Shown here piece after piece: positions 1 through 8,211 of a DNA stretch of 34,666 bases. A program made the position numbers and the translations under genes. The notes beneath the pieces were generated by a model. That model was not told the origin of the DNA. It saw only the letters and a program-made list of their open reading frames with translations, and searched no databases. The DNA lies in contig JAUYJC010000576.1 in the NCBI GenBank assembly GCA_030688735.1, positions 1-34,666 of the forward strand. The letters are read 5' to 3'. The number at the start of each line of letters is the position of its first letter. Position 1 is the first letter of the stretch. Source of the stretch: Deltaproteobacteria bacterium (GTDB lineage Bacteria; Desulfobacterota; Binatia; UBA9968).

Positions 1-1727
1 TTGGCGGACATCCCGCTGCCGAGGCCGATGGTCAGCGCTCTTTCCGCCTCGGGATGGAGCAGCATGGGGATATAACTCGTCATCAGTTGGCTCAAGGCGT
101 CGCCGTAGGAGCCGTCGATTTTGCCGTTGGATCTGAAATAAATATAATCGCTGCCCGGGATGCGATGCACGCTCACGGTGGTGGTCAGTCCTTCGCGGTA
201 AAACAGCACATCGTCGCGCCTCATTTCCTCCAAGCGCAGGGAATCGGTGGGCAACCCTTCGTAGCGGTCGAAATAGATAGTTACGCCGCTGGTGAGAATA
301 TGCCGGTCCCAACGGGGAATCCGAAATGGAATCAAGACGGCTAAGATCAAAACGCCCGCGCTGAGAATGAAGCGCGGCGTGGGCGCCATCCGGGGATCGG
401 CGAAGATCAACACGCACCCGATCAACAAGTTCATCGCGACCGCGAAAATAATGGTATTTTGCACGCCGATGGTCGGAATTAAGATGAATCCGCCGGCGAA
501 CGCGCCTAACACCGCCCCCACCGTGTTCGCCGCATAAGAACTGCCGACGCCGCTGCCCACTCGATAAAGGCTTTGGGTATAAAGCCGCGCGACCAATGGA
601 AACGTCATGCCCAGAAGCACCGTCGGGATGAACATCACCATTGCGGATAAAACCACTTGAAGCGTCAAGAACGTATTGAAGGAATCGCCGAAGCCCTGGA
701 GCAGGCGAACGAAGATCAGCGGCAGGCGCTCGAACAGCGGAATCGTCGCCAGGGCAGCCAGCCCGACCCAAAGCTCGATGAGCCCAAAGGTGCTCAGCCG
801 CGCCTCGCGGCTGCCCATGAAGCGCGCGTAGATAAATCCCCCGAGGGTCAAGCCGACGAGGAAAGTCACCAGCATGGTCGTGAACGAATAAATCGAGCTG
901 CCGATCACGAGCGTCAGCGAACGGGTCCAGGCGTTCTCATAAACCAGCGAGGCGAAGCCCGACGCGCCGAAAGTTCCCAGAAGAATCCAGTCCAACCACG
1001 AAGCTGCTCTCGCTCCGGGCACAGCCGCGCTCTCTTCCGCGGCGGCTGGAGGCACGAGTTCGTTCGTCTCTCTTTCGCGCAGGCGGTCGACGATGACGAT
1101 GAGCAAGCCGATGACTAAATTGATGCCGGCAGCGACGTATACCGTCATGCGCATGCCGACGCCGGGAATGAGAAAGAAGCCCGCGGCGGCGCAGCCGATC
1201 ACCGCGCCCAGCGTGTTGGTCGCGTAGAGATCGCCGACGCGCCGGCCAAAGTCGGCGAAGCTGCGCACGAAAAACCGGCTGAGCACGGGCAGCGTCGCGC
1301 CCATCAGCATCGTCGGAAACACCAGCAGAACGAAGGAGAGAAAAAACAGCACCAGGTTGAAGAGAAACGGATAGGACTCGTTGAGACCGAAGATGGGACC
1401 GTAAACCTTTTGCGCCATGCTGAAAATCCATGGCACGAGAAAACCGTAGATCCCGACTCCGACCTCCAAAATGCCGTACAACAAAAAATCATTTTTGCCC
1501 CGGTCGGCGATCTGGCCGAACAGATAACTGCCGATCGCCAATCCCGCCATAAAGGCTGACAAGACCGTGGCGATGGCGTAGGTCGTATTGCCGAAAATCT
1601 GGGTAAGCATCCGGGTCCAAACGACTTGATAAAGCAGGCCGGCCGCGCCGGAAAGGAAAAAACAAAAAAGACCGACGCCGAGAAGCCAGTCCTGTTTCGA
1701 ACCCGATCGCAGAGAAGTTTCCGCCAT
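1..1727 (-). CDS. Membrane-anchored spermidine-synthase-like protein (fused MFS/spermidine synthase type), 3' end outside window
   Basis: Read on the minus strand from ATG at 1727, preceded by a GGGGGA ribosome binding site, the frame stays open to the window edge (about 575 codons seen). The first roughly 450 residues are a chain of hydrophobic segments with repeated features such as 'FLSGAAGLLYQVVWTRML', 'MGATLPVLSR' and 'DLYATNTLGAVIG', typical of the integral-membrane half of fused MFS/spermidine-synthase proteins. The last visible part, 'YREGLTTTVSVHR', 'RSNGKIDGSYGD' and 'ALTIGLGSGMSA', matches the start of the spermidine/spermine synthase fold, including the glycine-rich dinucleotide-type loop. 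The missing C-terminus would carry the rest of the aminopropyltransferase-like domain. The family is often annotated as spermidine synthase, but whether membrane-bound members make polyamines is not settled. It is divergent from the UbiD gene. Confidence 0.85.
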   Translation of the reverse strand, partial: MAETSLRSGSKQDWLLGVGLFCFFLSGAAGLLYQVVWTRMLTQIFGNTTYAIATVLSAFMAGLAIGSYLFGQIADRGKNDFLLYGILEVGVGIYGFLVPWIFSMAQKVYGPIFGLNESYPFLFNLVLFFLSFVLLVFPTMLMGATLPVLSRFFVRSFADFGRRVGDLYATNTLGAVIGCAAAGFFLIPGVGMRMTVYVAAGINLVIGLLIVIVDRLRERETNELVPPAAAEESAAVPGARAASWLDWILLGTFGASGFASLVYENAWTRSLTLVIGSSIYSFTTMLVTFLVGLTLGGFIYARFMGSREARLSTFGLIELWVGLAALATIPLFERLPLIFVRLLQGFGDSFNTFLTLQVVLSAMVMFIPTVLLGMTFPLVARLYTQSLYRVGSGVGSSYAANTVGAVLGAFAGGFILIPTIGVQNTIIFAVAMNLLIGCVLIFADPRMAPTPRFILSAGVLILAVLIPFRIPRWDRHILTSGVTIYFDRYEGLPTDSLRLEEMRRDDVLFYREGLTTTVSVHRIPGSDYIYFRSNGKIDGSYGDALSQLMTSYIPMLLHPEAERALTIGLGSGMSA

Positions 1728-2091
1728 AAATGTCCCCCGATTAGCCCCCAAGAACGAATCCTTGAAGTGATAGCAAGCCGAAGCAAGACTGTAAAGCCTT
1801 ACGACCTCTTTAGACGATGATGGCGAAGATTTCGTCATCAAGGAGCGAACGATTTCCAGTGACTACCACCACAAGAGCGTCTTCGCGCCGGACCATAGCT
1901 CGTTGACTTTTGAACGTTTGTCAGATAAGCGTAATTTCCGTTCAGACAAACAGAATCTGATATTTTTCCCCCGTATTTGTGGTTCCATTGGCTTTACGAA
2001 TTTTCAGATTTGTTGATTTAGGTCGGGCTTGATTTGGCAACCGCACGACATAACCTTACAAGTAACAACGATATTTTCCCGGAGGATAGCA
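1728..2091. other. Divergent intergenic region between the spermidine-synthase-like gene and ubiD
   Basis: This 364-base stretch separates two divergently transcribed genes and must hold both promoters. It has no convincing coding frame. A small hairpin at 1819-1839 (arms GATGGCGAA and TTCGTCATC, 9 pairs including one G-T, three-base loop) lies in it. An AT-rich part around 1920-2010 is the likely promoter zone for ubiD, but no -35/-10 pair stands out. Confidence 0.5.
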
Positions 2092-3666
2092 ATGGCAAAA
2101 ACGGCTAAACGCGATGGCGCAGCGCCGGAAGAGATCAGAGACCTGCGCGGCGCAATCGAATGGATGAAGAAGGAAGGCGATATCATCATCACGGATAAGG
2201 AAGTCGACCCGGACTTGGAGATTACCGGCATCCAGAAGCAACTGGATGGCGGCTGCCCGATCCTGTTCAATAACGTCAAAGGCAAGCCCCAGCACCGCTG
2301 CATCACCAACCTGTTCGGCGACATGGGTGTGATCAACAAGATGTTCGGCTGGAAAGATCACGCCGACCGCACGCGAAAATTGGCCCATGCCGTTACCCAT
2401 CCGATCCCGCCCATCGTCGTCGACCAAAAGGACGCGCCCGTCCAGGAAGAGGTCTACGAGAAACCGGCCGAGGCCGCCGAATTCGTAGTGCCCATCCGGC
2501 ACACCGACCTTGAACCGGAGCTTACCGTCGGCTCCGGGAACCGGCTTGTCGCCGGCGAATATTTCGGCGGCGGCACCGACCTCGGCTACAATCGCATGAA
2601 CTTTCGCTGGGGCAACGTGGGGACTTTCCAGATTTCTCCGGGTTCCCATATGTGGCAGGTGGTCAGTAAGTATTACAAAGACAACAAGCTCGTCCCCATC
2701 ACCATGAACTTTGGGCTGCCGCCGGCCGGCACGCTGTTAGCGGGCGCGGGTTTCGACTATGTGATTTTGCCGCAGGGCTGCGACGAAGTCGGGATTGCCG
2801 GCGCGGTGCAGGGCGCGCCGATGCGCTTGGTGAAATCGCGCACCGTCGACGCCTACGGTCTCGCCGATGCCGAAGTGATCCTGGAAGGCTACGTCAACCC
2901 GCGCGACCGCCGTTTTGAGACGGCCGAATCGGAAAAAGCGGGCGTGCAAGGTCGCTTCCATTTCCATCCCGAATGGGCCGGCTACATGGGCAAAGCCTAC
3001 AAGGCGCCGACCTTTCACGTGACCGCGGTCACGACGCGCAAGCGCGAAGGCAAGCCGATCATTTTCCCACTTGGCGTTCACACCCTCGACGATCACAACA
3101 TCGACACCACCGTGCGCGAAGCGGCGATGTTCGAGCTGTGCGAGAGAATGCAGCCCGGGATCGTCATGGATGTGAATATCCCCTACTGCATGACCGATTG
3201 GGGCGGCGCGATCATCCAGGTCAAGAAGCGCAACCGCATCGAAGAAGGCTGGCAGCGAAATTTCATGGCGGCGATTCTCGCGACCTCTCAAGGCTCGCGT
3301 CTGGTCATCGCCGTCAGTGAGGATTGCGATCCTTACGACATGGATGACGTCATGTGGTGTCTCACCACGCGCGTCAATCCGAAGACGGACATCATCAACC
3401 CACTTCCCGGTGGCCGCGGCCAGACGTTCATGCCCGCCGAACGCATGACGGCCGGCGAAAAAGAATGGACCGCTTCCAACACCAGCTTCGAAGGCGGCAT
3501 GGGCATCGACGCCACAGTTCCCTTCGGTTACGAGAACGATTTTATGCGGCCGGTCTATCCGGTGGAGAGAATCGATCTTAAGAAGTGGTTCAGCGACAAA
3601 GATATCCAGAACGCCAAGTCGCGCATGCGCGGCTGGGTGCACTCGTTGGCGCGCACCGGCAGATAA
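2092..3666 (+). CDS. UbiD family decarboxylase
   Basis: A 524-residue protein starting at ATG 2092, chosen because GGAGGA at 2081-2086 sits five bases upstream; a longer frame from 2029 lacks such a site. It matches the UbiD family of prenylated-FMN-dependent (de)carboxylases in length and motifs: 'LRGAIEWMKKEGDIIITDKEVDPDLEI' spans the N-terminal domain (residues about 19-45), the central 'ISPGSHMW' and 'MNFGLPPAGTLLAGAG' lie in the cofactor domain, and 'DAEVILEGYVNP' carries the conserved acidic residue of the active site. The substrate cannot be told; the family includes aromatic acid and phenylphosphate-type (de)carboxylases. No UbiX flavin prenyltransferase is visible nearby, so the cofactor must be made elsewhere. 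Monocistronic, with a strong terminator after it. Confidence 0.9.
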   Translation: MAKTAKRDGAAPEEIRDLRGAIEWMKKEGDIIITDKEVDPDLEITGIQKQLDGGCPILFNNVKGKPQHRCITNLFGDMGVINKMFGWKDHADRTRKLAHAVTHPIPPIVVDQKDAPVQEEVYEKPAEAAEFVVPIRHTDLEPELTVGSGNRLVAGEYFGGGTDLGYNRMNFRWGNVGTFQISPGSHMWQVVSKYYKDNKLVPITMNFGLPPAGTLLAGAGFDYVILPQGCDEVGIAGAVQGAPMRLVKSRTVDAYGLADAEVILEGYVNPRDRRFETAESEKAGVQGRFHFHPEWAGYMGKAYKAPTFHVTAVTTRKREGKPIIFPLGVHTLDDHNIDTTVREAAMFELCERMQPGIVMDVNIPYCMTDWGGAIIQVKKRNRIEEGWQRNFMAAILATSQGSRLVIAVSEDCDPYDMDDVMWCLTTRVNPKTDIINPLPGGRGQTFMPAERMTAGEKEWTASNTSFEGGMGIDATVPFGYENDFMRPVYPVERIDLKKWFSDKDIQNAKSRMRGWVHSLARTGR

Positions 3667-3704
3667 TTTTCGCGCCGGCGGCGGCTAGACGGACCTGCTA
3701 CAGA

Positions 3705-3735
3705 GGGCAGGGGATGTATCCCCTGCCCTTTTTTA
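3705..3735 (+). terminator. Rho-independent terminator of the UbiD gene
   Basis: Perfect 11-bp stem (GGGCAGGGGAT at 3705-3715 and ATCCCCTGCCC at 3718-3728) closed by a two-base centre and followed at once by TTTTTTATTTTTT. It lies 38 bases after the stop codon of the UbiD gene. Confidence 0.93.
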
Positions 3736-4064
3736 TTTTTTCCCGCTAGAGCACACCAAGTGTGACTCGGCATACTGTTGACCGGCGGCTCCGTTGAATC
3801 ATTGCAAGACAATTTATTCGCGACCCATCGGCGCTGAGATGCCGAGAGCGTGTCGGCGCAGTTCCGTTTCAAAAACTTCGACGCACATCAAACGTTACGA
3901 GTCGCCTCACAACGAGCAAGCCCGAGCGCCGCAAAAAACCCTTTTTATTTCTTACTATTTTTTGTTGACATCATCACTCCTGTCTGGTACCTAAACAAGA
4001 GCTGCTCCCGGTGCGACGTTCCGTCGCCGACAAAACCGCCCGAAAACTAACCAGAGATTAATGT
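3736..4064. other. Intergenic region, no gene seen
   Basis: These 329 bases between the UbiD terminator and the lytic transglycosylase gene contain only short frames without ribosome binding sites or recognisable motifs. The T-rich stretch at about 3945-3970 followed by 'TTGACATC' is a possible promoter element for the downstream gene, but the match is weak. Confidence 0.4.
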
Positions 4065-4745
4065 ATGGAGAAACGTTGTAAAAAAACGCCCGCTCGTACT
4101 TTGTGGAGCGCCTCCTGCGCAAAGTTTTCCCTGATCGGATTGTTGTTTGTGCCCGGGTTCTACCTGCTGAACGGGACAAAAACACCCGAAGCCAAGCCCA
4201 TTATTCATGCCATAGCGATTCATGCCGCGCCAACGCCAAAAGAGCTTGTCAGAATATACGACGTGGTAAAACTCAACCGGCCCGAGTTCAGCGATGCCGA
4301 GGCGTGGAGAGTTTCCGACGCCATCTTGGCAGAAAGCGCCAAACATAATTTAGATCCGATTCTGATCGCGGCGTTGATCGAGGTCGAGAGCGGATTTCAG
4401 TCCGGGGCGATTTCGCCGATGGGAGCGCGCGGGATCATGCAGATCATGCCTGACGTCGGCAAGTGGATCGCCCGCGAAATCGGCGTCGCCAAGGAGGCGC
4501 GCTCCGACGCTTTTATGCCGGAACATTTGGATGATCCGGTATTCAACATCAAGCTCGGCATCTATTATCTCTACGATTTGAAAAAAAGCTTTCGCAGCTT
4601 GAACCTCGCCCTGGTGGCATACAATGTCGGCCCCACGGAGATTCGCAACCGATTGGATAATAATATCGAATTTCCGATCGAGTTCGCCAACACCGTGCTC
4701 TCGGTGTATCGAAAATATCAAGCGCCCAAACCGCCCGCCTTCTGA
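4065..4745 (+). CDS. Lytic transglycosylase, SLT domain (GH23 type)
   Basis: A 226-residue protein with a basic N-terminus and one hydrophobic segment at about 21-37 (signal anchor), followed by an SLT domain from about 83 to 215. The catalytic region reads 'AALIEVESGFQSGAISPMGA' (likely catalytic Glu108), then 'RGIMQIMPDVG', the helix 'NIKLGIYYLYDL' and the 'LALVAYNVGP' motif typical of Slt70-like enzymes. It should cleave peptidoglycan between MurNAc and GlcNAc in the periplasm, forming 1,6-anhydro ends. The start has only a weak ribosome binding site (AGAGA about 10 bases upstream). It stands alone, with a gene remnant directly after it. Confidence 0.88.
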   Translation: MEKRCKKTPARTLWSASCAKFSLIGLLFVPGFYLLNGTKTPEAKPIIHAIAIHAAPTPKELVRIYDVVKLNRPEFSDAEAWRVSDAILAESAKHNLDPILIAALIEVESGFQSGAISPMGARGIMQIMPDVGKWIAREIGVAKEARSDAFMPEHLDDPVFNIKLGIYYLYDLKKSFRSLNLALVAYNVGPTEIRNRLDNNIEFPIEFANTVLSVYRKYQAPKPPAF

Positions 4746-4773
4746 TAAGATTCCTCCGCGCGATTTTCACTGA

Positions 4774-4902
4774 ATGACAGCCAACGCGAGAGTTCTTGTC
4801 GCCGGGCGCAGCGCTATGGGTCCGTCTCTAGATTGCCGGCTCCGACAAGGGGATCATGACGTCACGATAGTTGGAAATCGAGATGCGATTCATGTTAGAT
4901 GA
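4774..4902 (+). pseudogene. 42-residue remnant resembling the N-terminus of a Rossmann-fold (epimerase/dehydratase-like) protein
   Basis: The short frame from ATG 4774 to TGA 4902 encodes 'MTANARVLVAGRSAMGPSL', then 'RQGDHDVTIVGNRD' and stops. The beta-strand, glycine-containing turn and second strand ('RVLVAG...G.SL...L..GDHDVTIVGNR') follow the first beta-alpha-beta unit of NAD-dependent sugar epimerases and dehydratases. Nothing in the remaining 25 bases before the next gene continues the fold, so this reads as a truncated gene rather than a functional small protein. Identification is by pattern only. Confidence 0.4.
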
Positions 4903-4927
4903 AATCCAAAACCGGTCCGTGTAAAAA

Positions 4928-5386
4928 ATGATCACGACTCTATCTCTTTCGGAAACGGCGTGGAACGAAATCTCCCGGCATGCCCAGGAGACTTTTCCCG
5001 ACGAATGCTGCGGCGTGGTGCTCTCGAACGGAACAACCGACCGCGCGCAACGCCTTAGGAATATTCAGAACGATCTGCACGCTCTCGATCCAAAGACTTA
5101 TCCGCGCACCGCAGCCATCGCTTACAACATGGATCTCAAGGTTTTAGACTCACTTTTGCTCGAAGCGGAAAAAATTGGCTACACGCTCAAGGCGTTCTAT
5201 CACTCGCACCCAAATCATGATGCCTACTTTTCCCCGGAGGATCGTGATGCTGCTACCCCTTTTGGAGAACCGACGTATCCAGATACGGCTCAAATCGTCG
5301 TTTCGATTTACGACCGCGTCGTAAGAACGGTACGCGCCTTCGCTTGGTCCGACAGCAAGAAAGATTTCATCGAGGTTCCCCTCTAG
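4928..5386 (+). CDS. JAMM/MPN (JAB1-type) metalloprotease-like protein
   Basis: A 152-residue single-domain protein. The zinc-binding JAMM signature is complete: Glu26 in 'FPDECCGVVLS', then His92 and His94 in 'FYHSHPNHDAYFSPEDRD', followed after ten residues by Asp105 (HxHx10D with Ser102). Its length and architecture match the bacterial Mov34/MPN/PAD-1 group (Mec/RadC-like peptidases), which remove C-terminal extensions from ubiquitin-like sulphur carriers or act on peptides. No ThiF/E1-like or ubiquitin-like gene is present beside it, so the substrate is open. It is followed 13 bases later by an alpha/beta hydrolase gene, probably co-transcribed. Confidence 0.85.
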   Translation: MITTLSLSETAWNEISRHAQETFPDECCGVVLSNGTTDRAQRLRNIQNDLHALDPKTYPRTAAIAYNMDLKVLDSLLLEAEKIGYTLKAFYHSHPNHDAYFSPEDRDAATPFGEPTYPDTAQIVVSIYDRVVRTVRAFAWSDSKKDFIEVPL

Positions 5387-5399
5387 AGAGGTTAGCCAG

Positions 5400-6272
5400 A
5401 TGTCCGAGCCGCGCGAGCAGACGATCGATGTGCGGGGGCTGCCGATTCACGTCATCGAGTGGGGCGAGACCGGGCGTCGCCCCGTGCTGCTGGCGCACGG
5501 CTTTTTGGATCAGGCCAATAGTTGGCGGCCTTTCGTTGCCGCGCTCCAGCGGATCGCGAAACAACCTCTCTGGATCATCGCCCCTGACTGCCGCGGTCAC
5601 GGCGACAGCGGCTGGGTCGGCGCCGGCGGCTACTACCATTTTCCCGATTACGTTTCCGATATCGACTGCGTCGTCCAAACGCTTGGCATAGAGCAATTCG
5701 CGCTCATCGGCCACTCCATGGGCGGCACGATTTCATTTCTCTACGCCGGAACCTTTCCCAGCCGCGTCACCGAACTCGTTCTCATCGAAGGTATCGGCCC
5801 CCCGGGGATGACTTTTTCAGACGCGCCGGCAAGAATGGAAAAATGGATGAACGATGTCCGCGAGCGCGGCCGGCATCACTTCCGCGAATACACCAGCGTC
5901 GAAGCCGGGGCCGCGCAACTTCAACAAACTAATCCGCGGCTGAACGGCGGTTTGGCCCTGGACCTCGCTCGGACTGCAATGAAACAGAACGAAAACGGCA
6001 AATGGGTCTGGAAGTTCGATCCCCTGCATCGCACGGCCGCGCCGCAACCGTTTTACACCGCCCAGACCCTGGAATTCCTCCGCCGCATCGAGTGCCCGGT
6101 GCTCATCGTCGAAGGCAAAGAAAGCCGTCAGACCCGCCGGCCCGACAAGCAACAGCGCTACGACGCGATTGCCCGTCACGAACGAATTGTAATCGACGAA
6201 GCGGGACACATGGTCCACCAGGACAGACCGGAAGCTTTGGCCGCGGCGGTCGGAGAGTTTTTGCGGCTGTGA
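5400..6272 (+). CDS. Alpha/beta-fold hydrolase
   Basis: A 290-residue cytoplasmic protein with the full alpha/beta hydrolase plan: the oxyanion region 'LLAHGFLDQANSW' (31-42), 'APDCRGHGDSG' (61-71), the nucleophile elbow 'LIGHSMGGT' with Ser106, and the catalytic His270 in 'DEAGHMVHQDRP' near the C-terminus. The start at ATG 5400 has AGAGAGG a few bases upstream. The substrate is unknown; the family covers esterases, haloalkane dehalogenases, epoxide hydrolases and ring-cleavage-product hydrolases. It follows the JAMM gene by 13 bases and probably shares its transcript. Confidence 0.85.
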   Translation: MSEPREQTIDVRGLPIHVIEWGETGRRPVLLAHGFLDQANSWRPFVAALQRIAKQPLWIIAPDCRGHGDSGWVGAGGYYHFPDYVSDIDCVVQTLGIEQFALIGHSMGGTISFLYAGTFPSRVTELVLIEGIGPPGMTFSDAPARMEKWMNDVRERGRHHFREYTSVEAGAAQLQQTNPRLNGGLALDLARTAMKQNENGKWVWKFDPLHRTAAPQPFYTAQTLEFLRRIECPVLIVEGKESRQTRRPDKQQRYDAIARHERIVIDEAGHMVHQDRPEALAAAVGEFLRL

Positions 6273-6371
6273 CATTCAATCCGAAAGTCGAGGACTTGAC
6301 TGTTGGGCTGCAATTCGGCGATGATAGGGGGCATTAAATGTTCAACCGCCGGCCGCGGGTGAGCGGTGCCG

Positions 6372-6869
6372 ATGAAACTTTGCGGCGAGACAGGCGCTTG
6401 GATTCGTAGGATTGTTGTGAGGAAAAACAAGCAATCAAGGAACGGCAAGCCGGCGGGGAAAAAATCTTTTCACGGCTCCTCCAACGGCAACGGGCAAACG
6501 GCGGGAAGCTCCACGGATGCGGGCAAGCCGACGCTCTCCCGTGTTAACTTGGCGCCGGCAAGCTCCCATCGAGCGGATGACAATCCCCCGGCTCTGAGCG
6601 AACGAAAGCGGCTTTATTTGCGCGTCGGCGATGAGGTCAATCACTTGCGTTACGACGAATGGGGCATCGGCGTCGTCATGGAAGTGATGACCTCATCGGT
6701 GCCCGGCGGTACCTGTCTGGCGCGGATTCGTTTTCAGGACGGCCAACTGCGCTGCTTTAACAATGATCTCGACAACGAATCCTGCTGTTATTACTTCGGC
6801 GTGCGCCGCTATTGGAATCCGTCCCACGGCGTCAACGCGATTCGCTCCAAATTTTTCCTAGGAGGATAG
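6372..6869 (+). CDS. Uncharacterised protein with a C-terminal small beta-barrel (DUF3553/Tudor-like) domain
   Basis: A 165-residue protein in two parts. Residues about 1-80 are basic, Ser/Gly/Asn-rich and likely disordered ('NKQSRNGKPAGKK', 'GSSNGNGQTAGSS'). From about 82 on it reads 'LYLRVGDEVNHLRYDEWGIG' and 'VVMEV', later 'LARIRFQDGQLRCF', a pattern like the DUF3553/CarD/UvrD-C-terminal Tudor-like barrel, where 'GD.V.H...G.G.V' begins the fold. Such domains bind nucleic-acid enzymes or RNA polymerase in other proteins; no function is claimed here. The start is uncertain: GTG 6366, ATG 6372 and GTG 6417 (with AGGA upstream) are all possible. The next gene starts four bases after the stop. 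Confidence 0.65.
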   Translation: MKLCGETGAWIRRIVVRKNKQSRNGKPAGKKSFHGSSNGNGQTAGSSTDAGKPTLSRVNLAPASSHRADDNPPALSERKRLYLRVGDEVNHLRYDEWGIGVVMEVMTSSVPGGTCLARIRFQDGQLRCFNNDLDNESCCYYFGVRRYWNPSHGVNAIRSKFFLGG

Positions 6870-6873
6870 CTCG

Positions 6874-7203
6874 ATGCTTAAACGGAAGACGCGCCACGCG
6901 ATTGCGATGGCCCTCGCGCTCCTTCTAACCGGACTCTCTCCTTCGTTCCTAAGGGCCGAAGATGCTATTGAAACGGCAGGGATAGCCGCCGGCGTGACCG
7001 CCGGAAATATGTGGTTCATACCGGCCAAAGCGGCGTCGGTTTCTATCGGCGCGCTGACTGGAGCGCTATCGTTTCTACTGACTGGGAACGCTGACCTCAC
7101 CAAGCAAATCTGGCAGGACACGACCCAGGGTCCTTACGTGATCACGGCCGATGTCGCCAAGCAAGCGGTCGGGGAAAGACCCGAGCTGCGAGAAAAAAAA
7201 TAA
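6874..7203 (+). CDS. Small secreted or membrane-associated protein of unknown function
   Basis: A 109-residue protein starting at ATG 6874 with a strong AGGAGG site at 6860-6865. It has a clear signal peptide ('KRKTRHAIAMALALLLTGL', cleavage likely after 'SFLRAE' or nearby) and a second Gly/Ala-rich hydrophobic stretch ('KAASVSIGALTGALSFLLTG', about 51-70). The C-terminal third is polar and ends in a charged tail. I do not recognise the family. It sits four bases after the Tudor-like gene, so the two are probably an operon. Its final codons overlap the U-tract of the terminator of the opposing dienelactone hydrolase gene. Confidence 0.7.
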   Translation: MLKRKTRHAIAMALALLLTGLSPSFLRAEDAIETAGIAAGVTAGNMWFIPAKAASVSIGALTGALSFLLTGNADLTKQIWQDTTQGPYVITADVAKQAVGERPELREKK

Positions 7204-7243
7204 GCGGCATGAGCTCCGCCGACTGCGGTGAGGCCCATGCCGC
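7192..7243 (-). terminator. Rho-independent terminator of the dienelactone hydrolase gene
   Basis: Hairpin with 8-bp outer arms GCGGCATG (7204-7211) and CATGCCGC (7236-7243) and an inner CCGC/GCGG stem. On the minus strand it is followed by TTATTTTTTTT (7193-7203), a proper U-tract. It therefore terminates the leftward gene ending at 7270; no T-run follows on the plus strand. Confidence 0.8.
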
Positions 7244-7269
7244 CGTGAAAGATTCACCTCGCCCTAGAG

Positions 7270-8004
7270 CTACGCCAGGTTCTTCTTAAAGAAACTTACC
7301 GTCCGTCCCCAAGCGTCTTTCGCCGCATCCGGATGATAGCGATCCGCGTTCGTGTTGTTGTTGAACGCGTGCTTCGCGCCGGGATAAACTTTGCAGTCGA
7401 AGCTCTTGCCGGCCTTGGCCAACGCGGCCTTCAGCGGTTCGACGCCCGGCATGATGTTGGCATCGTCCTCGGCGTAGTTGCCCATCACCGGACAAGGGAT
7501 GTTGGCGACCGAATCGAGCGGATCGGGATTGCGGCCGTAATAAACGATCGCCGCATTGAGGTCCGTGCACTTGGTGGCGAAATTCAGGGACTGGCCGCCG
7601 CCCCAGCAATAGCCCACGACCCCGACTTTCCCGTTGACGTAACTCTGCTTCTTCATGTAGCTGAGCGCCGCGCCCAAATCCTCCGCCACCATCGCGCCGG
7701 TGACTTTCTTGATTGCCTCGGTAGCCGCGTCGCTGCCATTGTACTGATCGCTGCCGCCGATGCGTCCCATGCAGTCCACTGCGATCGCCGCAAATCCGTC
7801 TTTGGCAAATCGCCGAGCGACATCTTTGATGTGTCCGACAAGCCCCCGGTTTTCGTGAATGACAATCACGGTACCCAGATTCCTGCCGTCCTTGGGCCGG
7901 GAAACATAGGCGCTCACGGTTCCCGCGGTGCCGGGAAATTGCACCATTTCCGAAGCCAGACTCGAGTCACTGGGATCCACAATATGGTCTATGGTCTGAG
8001 CCAT
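7270..8004 (-). CDS. Dienelactone hydrolase family protein
   Basis: A 244-residue protein starting at ATG 8004, placed by AGGAGG at 8013-8018 (eight-base spacing). The catalytic set of the family is visible: Glu51 in 'VIHENRGL', the cysteine nucleophile Cys133 in 'GVVGYCWGGGQS', an Asp in 'NYAEDDANI' (about 181) and His212 in 'YPGAKHAFNN'. Dienelactone hydrolases open the lactone ring in chlorocatechol and related aromatic degradation, though many homologues have other ester or lactone substrates. No other ring-cleavage genes are next to it. It is convergent with the small secreted protein gene and has its own terminator. Confidence 0.9.
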   Translation of the reverse strand: MAQTIDHIVDPSDSSLASEMVQFPGTAGTVSAYVSRPKDGRNLGTVIVIHENRGLVGHIKDVARRFAKDGFAAIAVDCMGRIGGSDQYNGSDAATEAIKKVTGAMVAEDLGAALSYMKKQSYVNGKVGVVGYCWGGGQSLNFATKCTDLNAAIVYYGRNPDPLDSVANIPCPVMGNYAEDDANIMPGVEPLKAALAKAGKSFDCKVYPGAKHAFNNNTNADRYHPDAAKDAWGRTVSFFKKNLA

Positions 8005-8135
8005 CTGCAAATACCTCCTTCAAATTTTTTTTCGCTACCCGCCTCACTCTATAGCGAAAAACACTTTTCAAAGCTAGAGCCACACCCACTCGACAATCTA
8101 AAAACATAAGAGGACTCGTGCCTCGTTGACTTGAC

Positions 8136-8211
8136 ATCCACATAGCAGCCGAGTCGAAGGAACGTGTCGCACTGAACCCCCGAGCAACTCGACTGCTGCG
8201 GCTATGTGGAT
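8136..8211. repeat. Imperfect inverted repeat with arms of about 22 bases
   Basis: Left arm 8136-8156 begins ATCCACATAGC and ends GAGTCGA; right arm 8189-8211 begins TCGACTGCTGC and ends GCTATGTGGAT. The outer 11 bases and inner 5 bases pair exactly, with small internal differences, leaving a loop of about 32 bases. There is no T-run after it, so it is not a simple terminator. It could be a miniature mobile-element remnant or an RNA structure. Confidence 0.7.
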
